The notes beneath the pieces were generated by a model. The model made no database searches, was not told the DNA's origin, and saw nothing but the letters and a program-made list of their open reading frames with translations. Shown in pieces: positions 27,876 to 36,127 of a stretch of DNA of 64,000 bases. The position numbers were made by a program, and so were the translations under genes. The stretch lies in NCBI RefSeq assembly GCF_009496005.1, contig NZ_WIBF01000005.1, positions 186,001 through 250,000 on the forward strand, written 5' to 3'. Source of the stretch: Tritonibacter litoralis. Lineage in GTDB: Bacteria; Pseudomonadota; Alphaproteobacteria; Rhodobacterales; Rhodobacteraceae. Within the stretch, counting starts at the first letter, position 1. The number at the start of each line of letters is the position of its first letter.

Positions 27876-28988
27876 TTAGGCCTGTGCAGCAACAACGCGC
27901 AGACGGCTGTCCAGCTCGCCGCGGTCCACATAGCAGCCATGCAAGTGACGGAAACCGGTGGACGGGTCGAAAGATTCGCGACCGTGTAGAACGCGGCGGT
28001 TGTCAAAGACCACCATTTCGCCGCCCGACAGACGCAGCGCGATACCGTATTTCGGTGCGCGCAGCATGCCCATGAATTTGCGGTATGCGCGGTAATAGGC
28101 AGGCATCTGTTCTGGATTCAGGTCCAGGATATCGGCCAGGTGTGCATTAAAGCAGATCTCGGAAACGTCTCCGTCGCTGTCCAGGGTGATTACCGCCTTG
28201 CGGCTGCGGATGTCGGTCACCTTGTCGTGGAAACGGAACGGAATGGTGATCGAGGTCAGCAGTTCAAACGCTTCGGCATCTTCCTTGCGCAGATCTTCGG
28301 CTGCGGCGGCACCGTCACAGAAGGTCGAACCACCCCCTTGCGCTTCGTTGGCCATGCAGTGCAGGAATTGGAAGCCCGGCGGCAGCTCTTGGTTGGTTAG
28401 GTCGGTGTGCAGCGGTAGCGCAACCGACGTATAGGCCAGGTTGTTCGGATCCGGCTTGGACATCACCTCAAAGGTCAGGCCAAAGTTGGTTTCGCGCAGG
28501 TGGCCGACACGACGTGCCACATCCATGCCCGCATCGGTGTTGTCGGCCAGGCCAGTGACAATCGCCAGACCATAACGTTTGCAATCCGCCATCCACTCAG
28601 ACAAGGCCGCGTCCGAGGACATGATGCCCGCCGCGTCATGGCGCGGTACACCTTCGCCGCCCAATTCGCTGCGCCACAGAACCGGTTCAACAACAGCCGG
28701 GTCCGCGCGGCGCTGACCGGGACGATGCGCTTTGATCCACTCCAGGTCAAAGGCGCTTGGCTCTTGGGCGCCGGGCCATGTGACCATCAGCTTGCCGGGA
28801 GCCAGCTCAACATGGGTGGGGGCGATGTCCAGCTCAACGCTGGTCAATTCAAACACGCGCTCGCCGGTTTGCGGGTGGAAGCCGGACGGATCAGTGTCGC
28901 GCAGCCAGATGAAAGGGAATTGGCCGATGGTGCCGTCAGGCCAAGACAGTTCGAGGCTCTCGGCCCCAGTGGTGAGAGTCGGTTGCAT
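27876..28988 (-). CDS. Gamma-butyrobetaine hydroxylase-like 2-oxoglutarate dioxygenase
   Basis: 370 residues. An N-terminal domain of about 100 residues (WPDGTIGQFPFIWLRDTDPSG) of the GBBH type precedes a TauD/TfdA-type Fe(II)/2-oxoglutarate dioxygenase. Iron ligands are His194 and Asp196 (LHTDLTN) and His335 (RRVLHGRESF), with the oxoglutarate Arg about 12 residues later. The closest role is hydroxylation of gamma-butyrobetaine to L-carnitine, or of trimethyllysine. Substrate cannot be fixed from sequence, and no carnitine genes are adjacent. Transcribed leftward alone. Confidence 0.85.
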   Translation of the reverse strand: MQPTLTTGAESLELSWPDGTIGQFPFIWLRDTDPSGFHPQTGERVFELTSVELDIAPTHVELAPGKLMVTWPGAQEPSAFDLEWIKAHRPGQRRADPAVVEPVLWRSELGGEGVPRHDAAGIMSSDAALSEWMADCKRYGLAIVTGLADNTDAGMDVARRVGHLRETNFGLTFEVMSKPDPNNLAYTSVALPLHTDLTNQELPPGFQFLHCMANEAQGGGSTFCDGAAAAEDLRKEDAEAFELLTSITIPFRFHDKVTDIRSRKAVITLDSDGDVSEICFNAHLADILDLNPEQMPAYYRAYRKFMGMLRAPKYGIALRLSGGEMVVFDNRRVLHGRESFDPSTGFRHLHGCYVDRGELDSRLRVVAAQA

Positions 28989-29325
28989 AGCAATCTCCGG
29001 AAAAAGAATGGTTGTTTAGGATGTACGAAGTATTCCGCCCAAAGGGGGCGGCCACCATTCCTGATTCTTTGTATGTGGGTGGCCCGGGGACCGACCTAAC
29101 ACAGTGATCATTGCTTTGTTTCGCCGTTAAACCTTAGGGCAACATGCGCCTTTTTCCGAGCCTGTCAATTGGAATGCATAGGTATACGGACATCCGGGGC
29201 ATGTTGGCGGTCACGTTTCAAAGAGTGTGCAAATGACGCAGGCGCTTTTTACGAAAAAAACTGAACAGGCCTCTGGACGTTGCGAACCCGCATGCTACCC
29301 TCTTGGAATGCAAATGGAGGATACC
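28989..29325. other. Intergenic, about 337 bases, with small dyads
   Basis: No gene. CCGCCC-aaag-GGGGCGG lies at about 29027-29043, near the start of the leftward hydroxylase gene, and could be in its leader. The rest is unremarkable. Confidence 0.35.
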
Positions 29326-29463
29326 ATGGTCGAGCAGCTTAAACGCGACCTTCAAACCGCAATCATGCACATCTTTGAAGGCCTTGGCCTTGTGCAGCGC
29401 GCCCGCGTTCAGGTCCGCCGTGACCAATCTGCGCAGCATCGCCAGATTCGCTCGCGCCGCTAA
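29326..29463 (+). CDS. Candidate 45-residue basic protein
   Basis: Starts MVEQLKRDLQTAIMHIFEG and ends in an Arg/Gln-rich tail. The ATG has an ideal GGAGG five bases upstream, which is why I list it. Helical and strongly basic. No family recognised. It could equally be a chance ORF; ribosome profiling or conservation would decide. Confidence 0.4.
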   Translation: MVEQLKRDLQTAIMHIFEGLGLVQRARVQVRRDQSAQHRQIRSRR

Positions 29464-29523
29464 GGCGAACGGCCCCGCATCCACGCAGGGCAGATTGATC
29501 AAAAAACAGTCAAATCTGGGCGC

Positions 29524-29546
29524 TTTGTTGCGGAATTCGCAACAAA
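29524..29546. repeat. 23-base inverted repeat
   Basis: TTTGTTGCG-gaatt-CGCAACAAA, nine perfect pairs. It lies between the 45-codon ORF and the PP2C gene; no T-run adjoins it. Confidence 0.45.
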
Positions 29547-29573
29547 TGGCCAGCTCATAGTATCCGTAGAAAG

Positions 29574-29597
29574 CCCGACATTTTTGATGTCACCGGG
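29574..29597 (-). terminator. Possible terminator after the PP2C gene
   Basis: GACAT/ATGTC stem extended by CCC/GGG with a small bulge; on the minus strand it is followed by CTTTCT. Weak. Confidence 0.4.
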
Positions 29598-29615
29598 TTT
29601 GTGCTGCTCGGATAT

Positions 29616-30440
29616 CTAGTCGCGCACCCGCAACCAGATGGCTGTGGCATCATCACTGGTTTTGAACCGCGGGAAACGCGTGCAGGCCGCGTCTGCTGTT
29701 TCGATCTCGCGGATCTCCTCGGCCAATTGCGCCAGGCCTTTGACACGCAGTGCTGCCATGAGCCCTGCGGCATCATAGGCGGCATAGTCGCTGACCAACG
29801 CTGAAAACCCGTCACTCATCACCAGCACCTCATCACCTGGACGCACCAAGCGCTTTTTGATCTGCGTAATACGGGCAGAGGCATCGGCGTCTGGGCTCAG
29901 CGCTGTGTGGTTCGGGCGCATGCGCTGCTGGCGACGATCCTCCAGCACAGCCCCTTCCAGCACTGGCGCGCCGCTGGTTCCGATCCCAAGTGCTGCGGCG
30001 TCCGCAACCTCAACCGAGGTATTAGGCGCGGCTGTTGCCCAGTCTACGCCGTCTTGATGCGCCAGAAGTACGGGGCAATCCGCAGCCCAGGCCGCCTCCA
30101 GCTGGTCTTGCACCAATTGCACCACAGCAAAGGCGGCTTTGGGCAATTCCCAGGCCGCCACAACCGGGCGCTGGCGCTCGGCCTCAAAGCGGTCGGCAAC
30201 AAAGTCAAACATCGCATGGCATGTGGCGTTCACGTCAGCGCCTGTTACCGTGGAAAAGCCAAGACTGGCGGCAGTGGATAACCAGGCCGCTCCCCCTTGG
30301 CTGCCCAGCAGACCCGGTTCACCCAGATCTGTGGCCCCATCCACCACCCAGGCCCGCTGTGCGCTGGACCCAACCCGGTCGTCATTGGGCGTATCGATTT
30401 TACCGTTCAGGCTGATGGACTGCAGGGTTTCAAAATACAT
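29616..30440 (-). CDS. PP2C-family protein phosphatase
   Basis: 274 residues. Metal-binding acidic motifs of PP2C are visible: NDDR (about 19-22), VVDGATDLGE (about 32-41), SDGFSAL (about 209) and SDDATAIW near the end. Such enzymes remove phosphate from Ser/Thr in bacterial regulatory proteins. A kinase partner is not adjacent. ATG 30440 is the only sensible start. A perfect 16-bp palindrome lies about 125 bases upstream. Confidence 0.8.
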   Translation of the reverse strand: MYFETLQSISLNGKIDTPNDDRVGSSAQRAWVVDGATDLGEPGLLGSQGGAAWLSTAASLGFSTVTGADVNATCHAMFDFVADRFEAERQRPVVAAWELPKAAFAVVQLVQDQLEAAWAADCPVLLAHQDGVDWATAAPNTSVEVADAAALGIGTSGAPVLEGAVLEDRRQQRMRPNHTALSPDADASARITQIKKRLVRPGDEVLVMSDGFSALVSDYAAYDAAGLMAALRVKGLAQLAEEIREIETADAACTRFPRFKTSDDATAIWLRVRD

Positions 30441-30763
30441 TCAAAGGCCTCTGGATCTCGCAAAAGGTGTTCTTTTACCGCGCTCATATGACGGCGAAAT
30501 GACATCCCAAAGGTGGAGAATGCGGCGGGACCACCAGTCAACCGTGCTGCTTTGATTCCCGAGGACCTGTATATACAGGTGGGCGCCAGGTAATCAGGCC
30601 ACGACCCGAACAGAGCCAGCTCCCTCGGATTTGCTTAAGGCCACCGGAATGCTGCGTTTCACAAGAAGGGCAGAACCCGCCTGACCGCTATCTAAGACGT
30701 TGGGGCGAAGGAGGCAAGGGTGACGGGAGGATAAGGTTTTGCGCGTCCAAGCCTGCCGGACCC
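30441..30763. other. Intergenic, about 323 bases
   Basis: No gene. Holds the palindrome at 30565-30580. The segment next to 30764 is downstream of the leftward GGEEF gene. Confidence 0.4.
30565..30580. promoter_or_regulatory. Perfect 16-bp palindrome ACCTGTATATACAGGT
   Basis: Operator-like; its nearest downstream gene is the leftward PP2C gene. It resembles a gammaproteobacterial LexA box but is four bases too short, so the binding protein is unknown. Confidence 0.45.
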
Positions 30764-32557
30764 TCAACCGGTTTGCTTTTGCGGTTCTGTGTCGCTCGGC
30801 GATGGCAAGGCCCAATCGTTTTGCGTGTTTTGAATGTCGTCCATCTGCGGTTCGGAATGCGCGTTCTGCACATCATCTGCCAGAACCACCCGATTTCGAC
30901 CCAGCGCTTTGGCCTGATACAGCGCCTCATCCGCGGCGCGCAGCAGGAATTGCGGCAATGTCCCATTGGCCGGGTAGCTGGCCACCCCAATAGAAATGGT
31001 GATCCGTGGCAGGGTCTTCTCGCCATAGCGGACTTTGATGTTTTCCACTTTGCGCCGCAGCGTTTCAGCGCGAGCCATGCCATTTTGCACATCACAATCT
31101 GGCAGAATGACTGTGAACTCTTCGCCACCGGGACGGCAGGCTACTTCATCGCCATCACAATCCTGTTCCATCGTGGATCCAACCGCACGCAGCACCATAT
31201 CACCGGCATCATGGCCATGGGTGTCGTTGAACTTTTTGAAATGGTCCACATCGATGGCCACCACCGTAAAGGCTGCGCCGCTGCGTTCGCTGTCGTTGAT
31301 CAGTTTGCGCAGGCTGTCGGTCATATGGCGGCGGTTAAACAGACCGGTCAACGGATCGCGCACCGATTGGTCATGCAGCTCGTCCCGCATCCGCACATTC
31401 GCAATCGCCATGGAAATCTGTTCCGCACACATCTGTGCAAGGCCGCGATCTGCAAAAAACGTCTCAGCACAATCTGTTTTGGAATGCAGATGCAACAGGC
31501 CTACAGTTTCGCCGTGGGCCAAAAGCGGAAAGCAAAAGTAGGGATTGTCGTTTTTGGGATCAACATGACCACATTTGAAATTGATCTCATTGGCACCGTA
31601 TTCATAGGTGCGCCCGCGCCGCAGCCCCCAGCATTCGTCTGGGTGAATATGCTCCTTGTGAGTGCCGCCGTTCCAACTGGCCCAACCATCCAAGACATCG
31701 CGAGAATTGGAATAGACGTAAACGCTCCCTTCCGCTTTGGGAAGAATATGCGTCAGGAAGCGCCCAACCATGTCAAACAACTCCTCTAACGAGCGGCTTG
31801 ATTGCAGCCATTCGTTCAGCTCACCAAGCAGCTTCACATCGCGCGCCAGTCGCAGCTGTTCGCTCAACAATGTTTTTTCGGTGTCCGACTGCTGCATCAA
31901 CGCCAGGTATCTGCTGCGATTGGTTCGGTACAGAATGGTTGAGATGACCCCAACAGTGATCAGGGCTATGGCTGTCAGCGCCGATAGTAACACCCGCACC
32001 CGTTTCAGAAAACTGTCGCGCAGGTCAGTGATGTCCGTGAAGAACTCAATTGCGCCAATGACTTGGCCATTGGAGATGATCGGTTCAAACACATTCGCCA
32101 CCTCGTGGGTGGATACATCCTGACGCAGGGCATGCAGTGCAAGCCCGTCTATGTCTGATGCGGGCTTTTGCTCGCGATTATAGGATACCTGACCTTTGGC
32201 AAGCTCCTCCGCAGGGTAATGCGCGGGGGCCGCTGCTCCGATATCTTCAGGGCGGGTCGACCAAATAATGCGACCATCTGCATCATAAAGGTTAAAGCGA
32301 TAGATATTGGACGCCTCAGGCAACAGGCTGAGGTATTTAATATCTTCTTCCCCTAGGATTTGATCCATAAAAGTGCGGTCAGGATCCTGAAGATGCAGGA
32401 TGACCCGACGATGCCAAAGTTCGGATTGTTTGCGCGTGTCCGTCTCCATCAACCGTTCCACAATTGGAACCGATATCCGAAACACGACGAAAGCTGATGT
32501 AACAGCAGCTGACAATACGACGATTGAGAACAAGGAAATTTTAAAGAAATTGCGCAT
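30764..32557 (-). CDS. Membrane-bound GAF-GGEEF diguanylate cyclase
   Basis: 597 residues. TM helices at about 7-27 and 186-208 flank a periplasmic sensor of about 160 residues. A GAF-like domain follows (about 245-400, including the ECWGLRRGR and CGHVDPKNDNPYFCFPLL segments), then a GGEEF domain with DPLTGLFNRRHM and an intact active-site RPGGEEF (about 475). Predicted to make cyclic-di-GMP in response to periplasmic and cytoplasmic signals. The start is uncertain: ATG 32557 gives a clean TM1, but no strong ribosome site precedes it. No EAL domain. Confidence 0.88.
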   Translation of the reverse strand: MRNFFKISLFSIVVLSAAVTSAFVVFRISVPIVERLMETDTRKQSELWHRRVILHLQDPDRTFMDQILGEEDIKYLSLLPEASNIYRFNLYDADGRIIWSTRPEDIGAAAPAHYPAEELAKGQVSYNREQKPASDIDGLALHALRQDVSTHEVANVFEPIISNGQVIGAIEFFTDITDLRDSFLKRVRVLLSALTAIALITVGVISTILYRTNRSRYLALMQQSDTEKTLLSEQLRLARDVKLLGELNEWLQSSRSLEELFDMVGRFLTHILPKAEGSVYVYSNSRDVLDGWASWNGGTHKEHIHPDECWGLRRGRTYEYGANEINFKCGHVDPKNDNPYFCFPLLAHGETVGLLHLHSKTDCAETFFADRGLAQMCAEQISMAIANVRMRDELHDQSVRDPLTGLFNRRHMTDSLRKLINDSERSGAAFTVVAIDVDHFKKFNDTHGHDAGDMVLRAVGSTMEQDCDGDEVACRPGGEEFTVILPDCDVQNGMARAETLRRKVENIKVRYGEKTLPRITISIGVASYPANGTLPQFLLRAADEALYQAKALGRNRVVLADDVQNAHSEPQMDDIQNTQNDWALPSPSDTEPQKQTG

Positions 32558-32951
32558 GGCGAGGCCATCTTTCAGAAGACTGATCGCGGTCACAATCGCA
32601 GGAAAGGTTAAGGAGGTGGTAAAGATAGGCAGGTCGGAATAAGTGATTTCCTGTACAATCCTATTAAAGTCAGAGTCGCTTACCAATTTCGTTTCTGTTC
32701 TTGGCCTCCACCGTTTATTGGAGTGCTGCCTGCGCGTCGGCGCATCAATCGCGCCCACTCAATTCAGTTTATCCCTGTGTTGTTCACTCCGGCTCATAGG
32801 AGACTACAAAGGATCTCTTGAGCTGCACCGAGAGCTATTATTTTGGCGACCCGTTCGGGTTTGCACGGGGAACCCGGTAGTATTCCGTTCAAGAAAAGGC
32901 CAAAATTCGCCGCACCCTGATCTGGGGCGCGGCAAAAAAGGTTGCAAATGT
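32558..32951. other. Intergenic, about 394 bases, between the SRPBCC and GGEEF genes
   Basis: Upstream region of the leftward GGEEF gene and downstream of the leftward SRPBCC gene. Contains the terminator at 32903-32933 and otherwise nothing I recognise. Confidence 0.4.
32903..32933 (-). terminator. Terminator after the SRPBCC gene
   Basis: On the minus strand GCCGCGCCC pairs with GGGTGCGGC (one G-T), then GAATTTT. Confidence 0.55.
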
Positions 32952-33830
32952 TCAGTGCGTTTGTGGCGATGGTGCCTGCCCGGAGAGATGCGCACGTAGG
33001 CTGTTTTCAAAGTACTGTTGCCAGCCCCTTGTGCAGACATCTTGGCAGGCCAGACCTGCATTCAACCCTTCATGTGTCAGCGTCACACGACTGCCTGTAC
33101 CCAGTGGAGCAATCTGCCACAGCAGGCGTGTTCCCTTCCACTCCGAGGTGTCCTCCACGTTTTCGATGATCATATTCGCATCCCGGCAAGTCCACGTCAT
33201 CGCCATCTGCGTGTCGCCATCTTCCATATCGAAATCAACATGGCTTCGGTTGAACCGGATCACAGCGCCGCCTGTGCGCGGCTCGATCCGATCACTCCAC
33301 CACAGATGCATTTCATCCCGGATCGCTTTCCGTGCAACGTCCGGCGCGGCAGGCACAACAATGGTTGCACAATAATCGCCAGTGGCCTCTGCGCGGGTCT
33401 GTTCCTGCAGGTTCAATGTGAAGCCATGCCATCCGTGATCAAGCGCCAAAACCAGCCCGAAGCCTTCGCCAGACGTTGGCAGACCCGAATGCACTAGGCT
33501 TAGACGCGTGCCACCGGGGGCTGCTTCTAACTTCCATTCCACCGTTGTCATATGCCCATCCAGCGCGCCGACGGTAAAACTCCACCGCATATAGTCGGGC
33601 GCGCGCATTTTCTCGACTTTGCCCCAGCACATGCGGTCTCCGTCCAGGCCATTCAACAGGGTATATTCCTGCCCTTCGACTAAGTCTTGCTGGGCGGGGT
33701 GAAACCACTGTCCCAGCTTGTCTGCGCGGGTCAGGAATTCCCAGACTTTGGGCTTTTCAACCGCCAGGAAAACGGTTTTGTGTACAGTTGTTTCAAATGC
33801 GGTTTCTGACGCAGTCTCAGTCATCATCAT
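32952..33830 (-). CDS. SRPBCC (AHSA1-like) protein with two START-type domains
   Basis: 292 residues. Two tandem AHSA1/SRPBCC folds: the first around 15-140 (VWEFLTRADKLGQWFHPAQ), the second around 150-285 (ATIVVPAAPDVARKAIRDEMHLWWSD). Such proteins bind small hydrophobic ligands, and the ArsR-SRPBCC pairing is widespread with unknown ligand. Three tandem ATGs (33830, 33827, 33824) occur; the first two overlap the arsR stop, so it is translationally coupled to ArsR. Confidence 0.85.
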   Translation of the reverse strand: MMMTETASETAFETTVHKTVFLAVEKPKVWEFLTRADKLGQWFHPAQQDLVEGQEYTLLNGLDGDRMCWGKVEKMRAPDYMRWSFTVGALDGHMTTVEWKLEAAPGGTRLSLVHSGLPTSGEGFGLVLALDHGWHGFTLNLQEQTRAEATGDYCATIVVPAAPDVARKAIRDEMHLWWSDRIEPRTGGAVIRFNRSHVDFDMEDGDTQMAMTWTCRDANMIIENVEDTSEWKGTRLLWQIAPLGTGSRVTLTHEGLNAGLACQDVCTRGWQQYFENSLRAHLSGQAPSPQTH

Positions 33831-34155
33831 TCTCCGTTTCAATAGCAGTTTTGAGCTGTTCCAGCTTGTCGTCCCAGAACTGATCAAAGGTCCCCAACCA
33901 GTCAAAAACCGGTTTCAGGCCATTGGCGTTTAGTGCGCTCAATGTCTCTCGCCCTTGGCGGCGCATATGGATCAATCCACCTTCTTCCAGAATATCCAAA
34001 TGCTTGCGTACGGCAGCGCGCGTCATCGAAAATTCGGCGGTCACCTCACGCAGGGACATTTCCCGCTGACCCAATGTGTTTAGGATTTGGCGCCGCGTCG
34101 GATCGGCCAAGGCGCGAAAGGCTGGTTGCAAAGAGATCTGTGTCGCGCCTCTCAT
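33817..34155 (-). CDS. ArsR-family transcriptional regulator
   Basis: 112 residues, a compact winged helix: LADPTRRQILNTLGQREMSLREVTAEF then MTRAAVRKHLDILEEGGLI as the recognition helices. It has no metal-binding cysteine motif, so it is probably a non-metal ArsR sensor. Its ATG overlaps the stop of a 47-codon leader ORF (ATGA). The upstream promoter is covered by two palindromes, pointing to autorepression. Overlaps the SRPBCC gene by 14 bases. Confidence 0.9.
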   Translation of the reverse strand: MRGATQISLQPAFRALADPTRRQILNTLGQREMSLREVTAEFSMTRAAVRKHLDILEEGGLIHMRRQGRETLSALNANGLKPVFDWLGTFDQFWDDKLEQLKTAIETENDDD

Positions 34156-34295
34156 AGCGATACCAGTGACCAGTCAGGCGCGCAGCGGTGGTGTGTTGGG
34201 ATCAGGGCGGGCGTAACTGATGTTTGGGCCAACAGAGGTGGCCGCAGGCTGGCGATTGGGCCGGCAGGTGTCGGCGATGTGATCAATGTCTTCAT
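34152..34295 (-). CDS. 47-codon leader ORF coupled to arsR
   Basis: Starts MKTLITSPTPAG and ends at a TGA that overlaps the arsR ATG. GGAG (minus strand, 34305-34302) lies six bases before its ATG, a good ribosome site. The peptide is Pro/Thr/Leu-rich and matches nothing I know. Its likely role is to couple translation into arsR; it may also be a small protein in its own right. Confidence 0.5.
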   Translation of the reverse strand: MKTLITSPTPAGPIASLRPPLLAQTSVTPALIPTHHRCAPDWSLVSL

Positions 34296-34310
34296 GCTGA
34301 ACTCCAAATG

Positions 34311-34358
34311 GATACCTATTGGTATCTTAAATAATGATACCCTTTGGTATCCTGTCAA
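34311..34358 (-). promoter_or_regulatory. Leftward promoter with twin palindromic operators (arsR unit)
   Basis: TTGACA (minus, 34358-34353), 16-base spacer, CATTAT (34336-34331). Two palindromes GATACC-N4-GGTATC lie at 34336-34351, in the spacer, and 34311-34326, over the predicted start. Their centres are 25 bases apart. Confidence 0.7.
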
Positions 34359-34398
34359 GGGGCTTGTACTTTGTTCCCTAATTGTTCACATTGCCGCC

Positions 34399-34887
34399 AT
34401 GGTAGATGCAGCAGATTCATCGCAAGAACTCCAACCCGGACAACGCCTTGCCCGCGGGGTCATGCGGCATTTACGTTCGCATGGGTTTGCATCAGTGGAT
34501 GAATTTGTACCTACCCGGGGCCTTCGGGTGGATGTCTTGGCGCTGGGCCCCAAGGGGGAAATCTGGGTGGTGGAATGCAAGTCCAGCCGCGCAGACTTCA
34601 CCTCGGACCAAAAGTGGCAGGGCTACCTGGAGTGGTGTGATCGCTATTTCTGGGCGGTGGACATGGACTTCCCGACCGAGCTTTTGCCCGAGGGGACCGG
34701 TTTGATCATCGCCGACGACTACGACGGGGAGATCATCCGCATGGGCCCGGAGGCCAAGCTGGCGGCCGCGCGGCGCAAGAAGATGACCCACAAATTCGCC
34801 ATGGACGTGGCCCGTCGGTTGCACAGTTTCCGCGACCCACGGCCGGGGCTGGGCGGTGCATTGCTGGGATCAGAAGACACCGAATAA
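34399..34887 (+). CDS. mmcB: MmcB family DNA repair protein
   Basis: 162 residues. The family is known from Caulobacter, where it is an SOS-linked putative nuclease. A PD-(D/E)xK-like core is visible: VDVLALGPKGEIWVVECKSS, with Asp and Glu-x-Lys (VECK), then a conserved CDRYFWAVDMDFP. ATG 34399 is the start. I do not see an alphaproteobacterial LexA box (GTTC or GAAC repeats) just upstream. It starts only about 40 bases beyond the arsR promoter on the opposite strand. Confidence 0.78.
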   Translation: MVDAADSSQELQPGQRLARGVMRHLRSHGFASVDEFVPTRGLRVDVLALGPKGEIWVVECKSSRADFTSDQKWQGYLEWCDRYFWAVDMDFPTELLPEGTGLIIADDYDGEIIRMGPEAKLAAARRKKMTHKFAMDVARRLHSFRDPRPGLGGALLGSEDTE

Positions 34888-34896
34888 AAGGGCGGT

Positions 34897-35085
34897 TTAC
34901 TTTGCCAGCGCGCGGGCGGCCTGGGCAGCAGCCAGAATCTCTTCCGCGATCTCTTCCGCTTCTTCGGGATCAAAATCCATCGGGATCTCAACGCCATCTG
35001 CCTCGATAAACAGGCGGATCATGCCTTCGTCGGTGGGGCCGATCTGCAGATTGGCTTCGATATCGCGTTCGGTATTGATGCCCAT
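34897..35085 (-). CDS. Small conserved-looking acidic protein
   Basis: 62 residues, soluble, with a strongly acidic helix (PEEAEEIAEEILAAAQAARALAK) at the C-terminus and a beta strand region MIRLFIEADGVEIPMDFD before it. ATG 35085 is followed by a codon pattern like neighbouring genes. It runs tail to tail with mmcB, 9 bases between stops. Function unknown. Confidence 0.6.
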   Translation of the reverse strand: MGINTERDIEANLQIGPTDEGMIRLFIEADGVEIPMDFDPEEAEEIAEEILAAAQAARALAK

Positions 35086-35289
35086 GATGGCCTCCACTGG
35101 GATGGGTGAAACGAGGAAATCTGCTACCCTGTGGCGCGCAAATTTGCAAGCATCCCGTCCCACGACAATTGTTGCAGATCGCAGGGCAGGGGGAGAACTC
35201 GAAATATGAAAGTTTTTCGTCGTTCCAGATAAAAGTTTGATTTCCCCCTCTTGCGCTCCTCCAAAACGTGCTATAAATCGCCCCGCAGT

Positions 35290-35366
35290 GCCGCCTTAGC
35301 TCAGTTGGTTAGAGCGCCTGATTGTGGATCAGGAGGTCCCCCGTTCGAGCCGGGGAGGTGGTACCA
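35290..35366 (+). tRNA. tRNA-His (anticodon GTG), without G-1 and with A73
   Basis: 77 bases including CCA. The acceptor stem GCCGCCT pairs with AGGTGGT (two G-T pairs), the anticodon stem CCTGA/TCAGG encloses TTGTGGA, and the T arm is CCCCG TTCGAGC CGGGG. The base before position 1 is T and the discriminator is A, so the usual extra G-1 and C73 of tRNA-His are absent. This form is known from a subset of alphaproteobacteria. Confidence 0.93.
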
Positions 35367-35471
35367 CTCCCATTATTTATAAATCTGTGCGTGTCAAGAT
35401 GGCGGCAAGGATATTTGGCGCTGATCCCGACGCAAGCCAATTGCATGCGTTTGGTAAGTGTATCGCATGAT

Positions 35472-35506
35472 ACGAAAAATGCCCGCCGCAATACATGAGA
35501 CGGGCA
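35472..35506 (-). terminator. Intrinsic terminator after the 35538-35918 gene
   Basis: On the minus strand TGCCCGTC pairs with GGCGGGCA (8 bp), then TTTTT. Confidence 0.75.
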
Positions 35507-35537
35507 CATGCGGTTTCAGATTTTGAACCGCCGAACT

Positions 35538-35918
35538 CTATTCAGTTGCTGTGCTGGTGGTTGTTGTACTGCCATCGCTTCCCCCCACGACAACACCCAA
35601 AACAACTGCTGCTGCAATTGCGCCGCCAACCGGGCCGGCCGTCAATGTTGTGCCGCCCAACGGGTTGGCCCGCGCTGTTTCTGCTGCTGCAGTATTGGTT
35701 GCGGCGCGTTGGGGAACATTCTGCCGACACGTCACTTCGATGGAGCCGTTTGGTAAATAAACCGCCGACACCGGTGTGCCGCTGCCACAAGCCAAGCGCA
35801 CCCGCGCCTCTGCCAGCGCGGCCTCAACTGCTTGGGCCTGTGCTGAAATCGGCAGCACGATTATGGCCGTGCTTATGGCGAGCTTGCGCGCAGAAATGCT
35901 TATCTTCTCGAAAATCAT
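35538..35918 (-). CDS. Secreted protein with Gly/Ala-rich helix, unknown
   Basis: 126 residues. A signal peptide ends near SAQAQ (about 28). A short domain with two cysteines (LACGSG, EVTCRQN) follows, then a hydrophobic Gly/Ala/Val segment (about 90-112, GGAIAAAVVLGVVVGG) and a Ser/Thr tail. ATG 35918 (MIFEK) is preferred to 35951. Possibly a small envelope protein. No family recognised. Confidence 0.6.
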   Translation of the reverse strand: MIFEKISISARKLAISTAIIVLPISAQAQAVEAALAEARVRLACGSGTPVSAVYLPNGSIEVTCRQNVPQRAATNTAAAETARANPLGGTTLTAGPVGGAIAAAVVLGVVVGGSDGSTTTTSTATE

Positions 35919-36127
35919 TGGACTGTATACCTTATAACGCTGCGGCCACATGCTAGTTCAGTGATACCATATGGAGCAAGCCCGTAACGCTTTGTTGTAT
36001 TCTTGGTGAAACCGGTCGCGACAAACGATAAGGCGTATGTTTATCCAGATTGCTATGCTACTTCTGTAATTGGGGGAAGACCTCCAGAGCGTTGTTTCAG
36101 GTATTGATTTTCAGAATGGAGAGTAAA

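Noticed and set aside
30565-30580. LexA box at the 16-bp palindrome
   Set aside because: Four bases shorter than the E. coli consensus, and alphaproteobacterial LexA uses GTTC/GAAC repeats.
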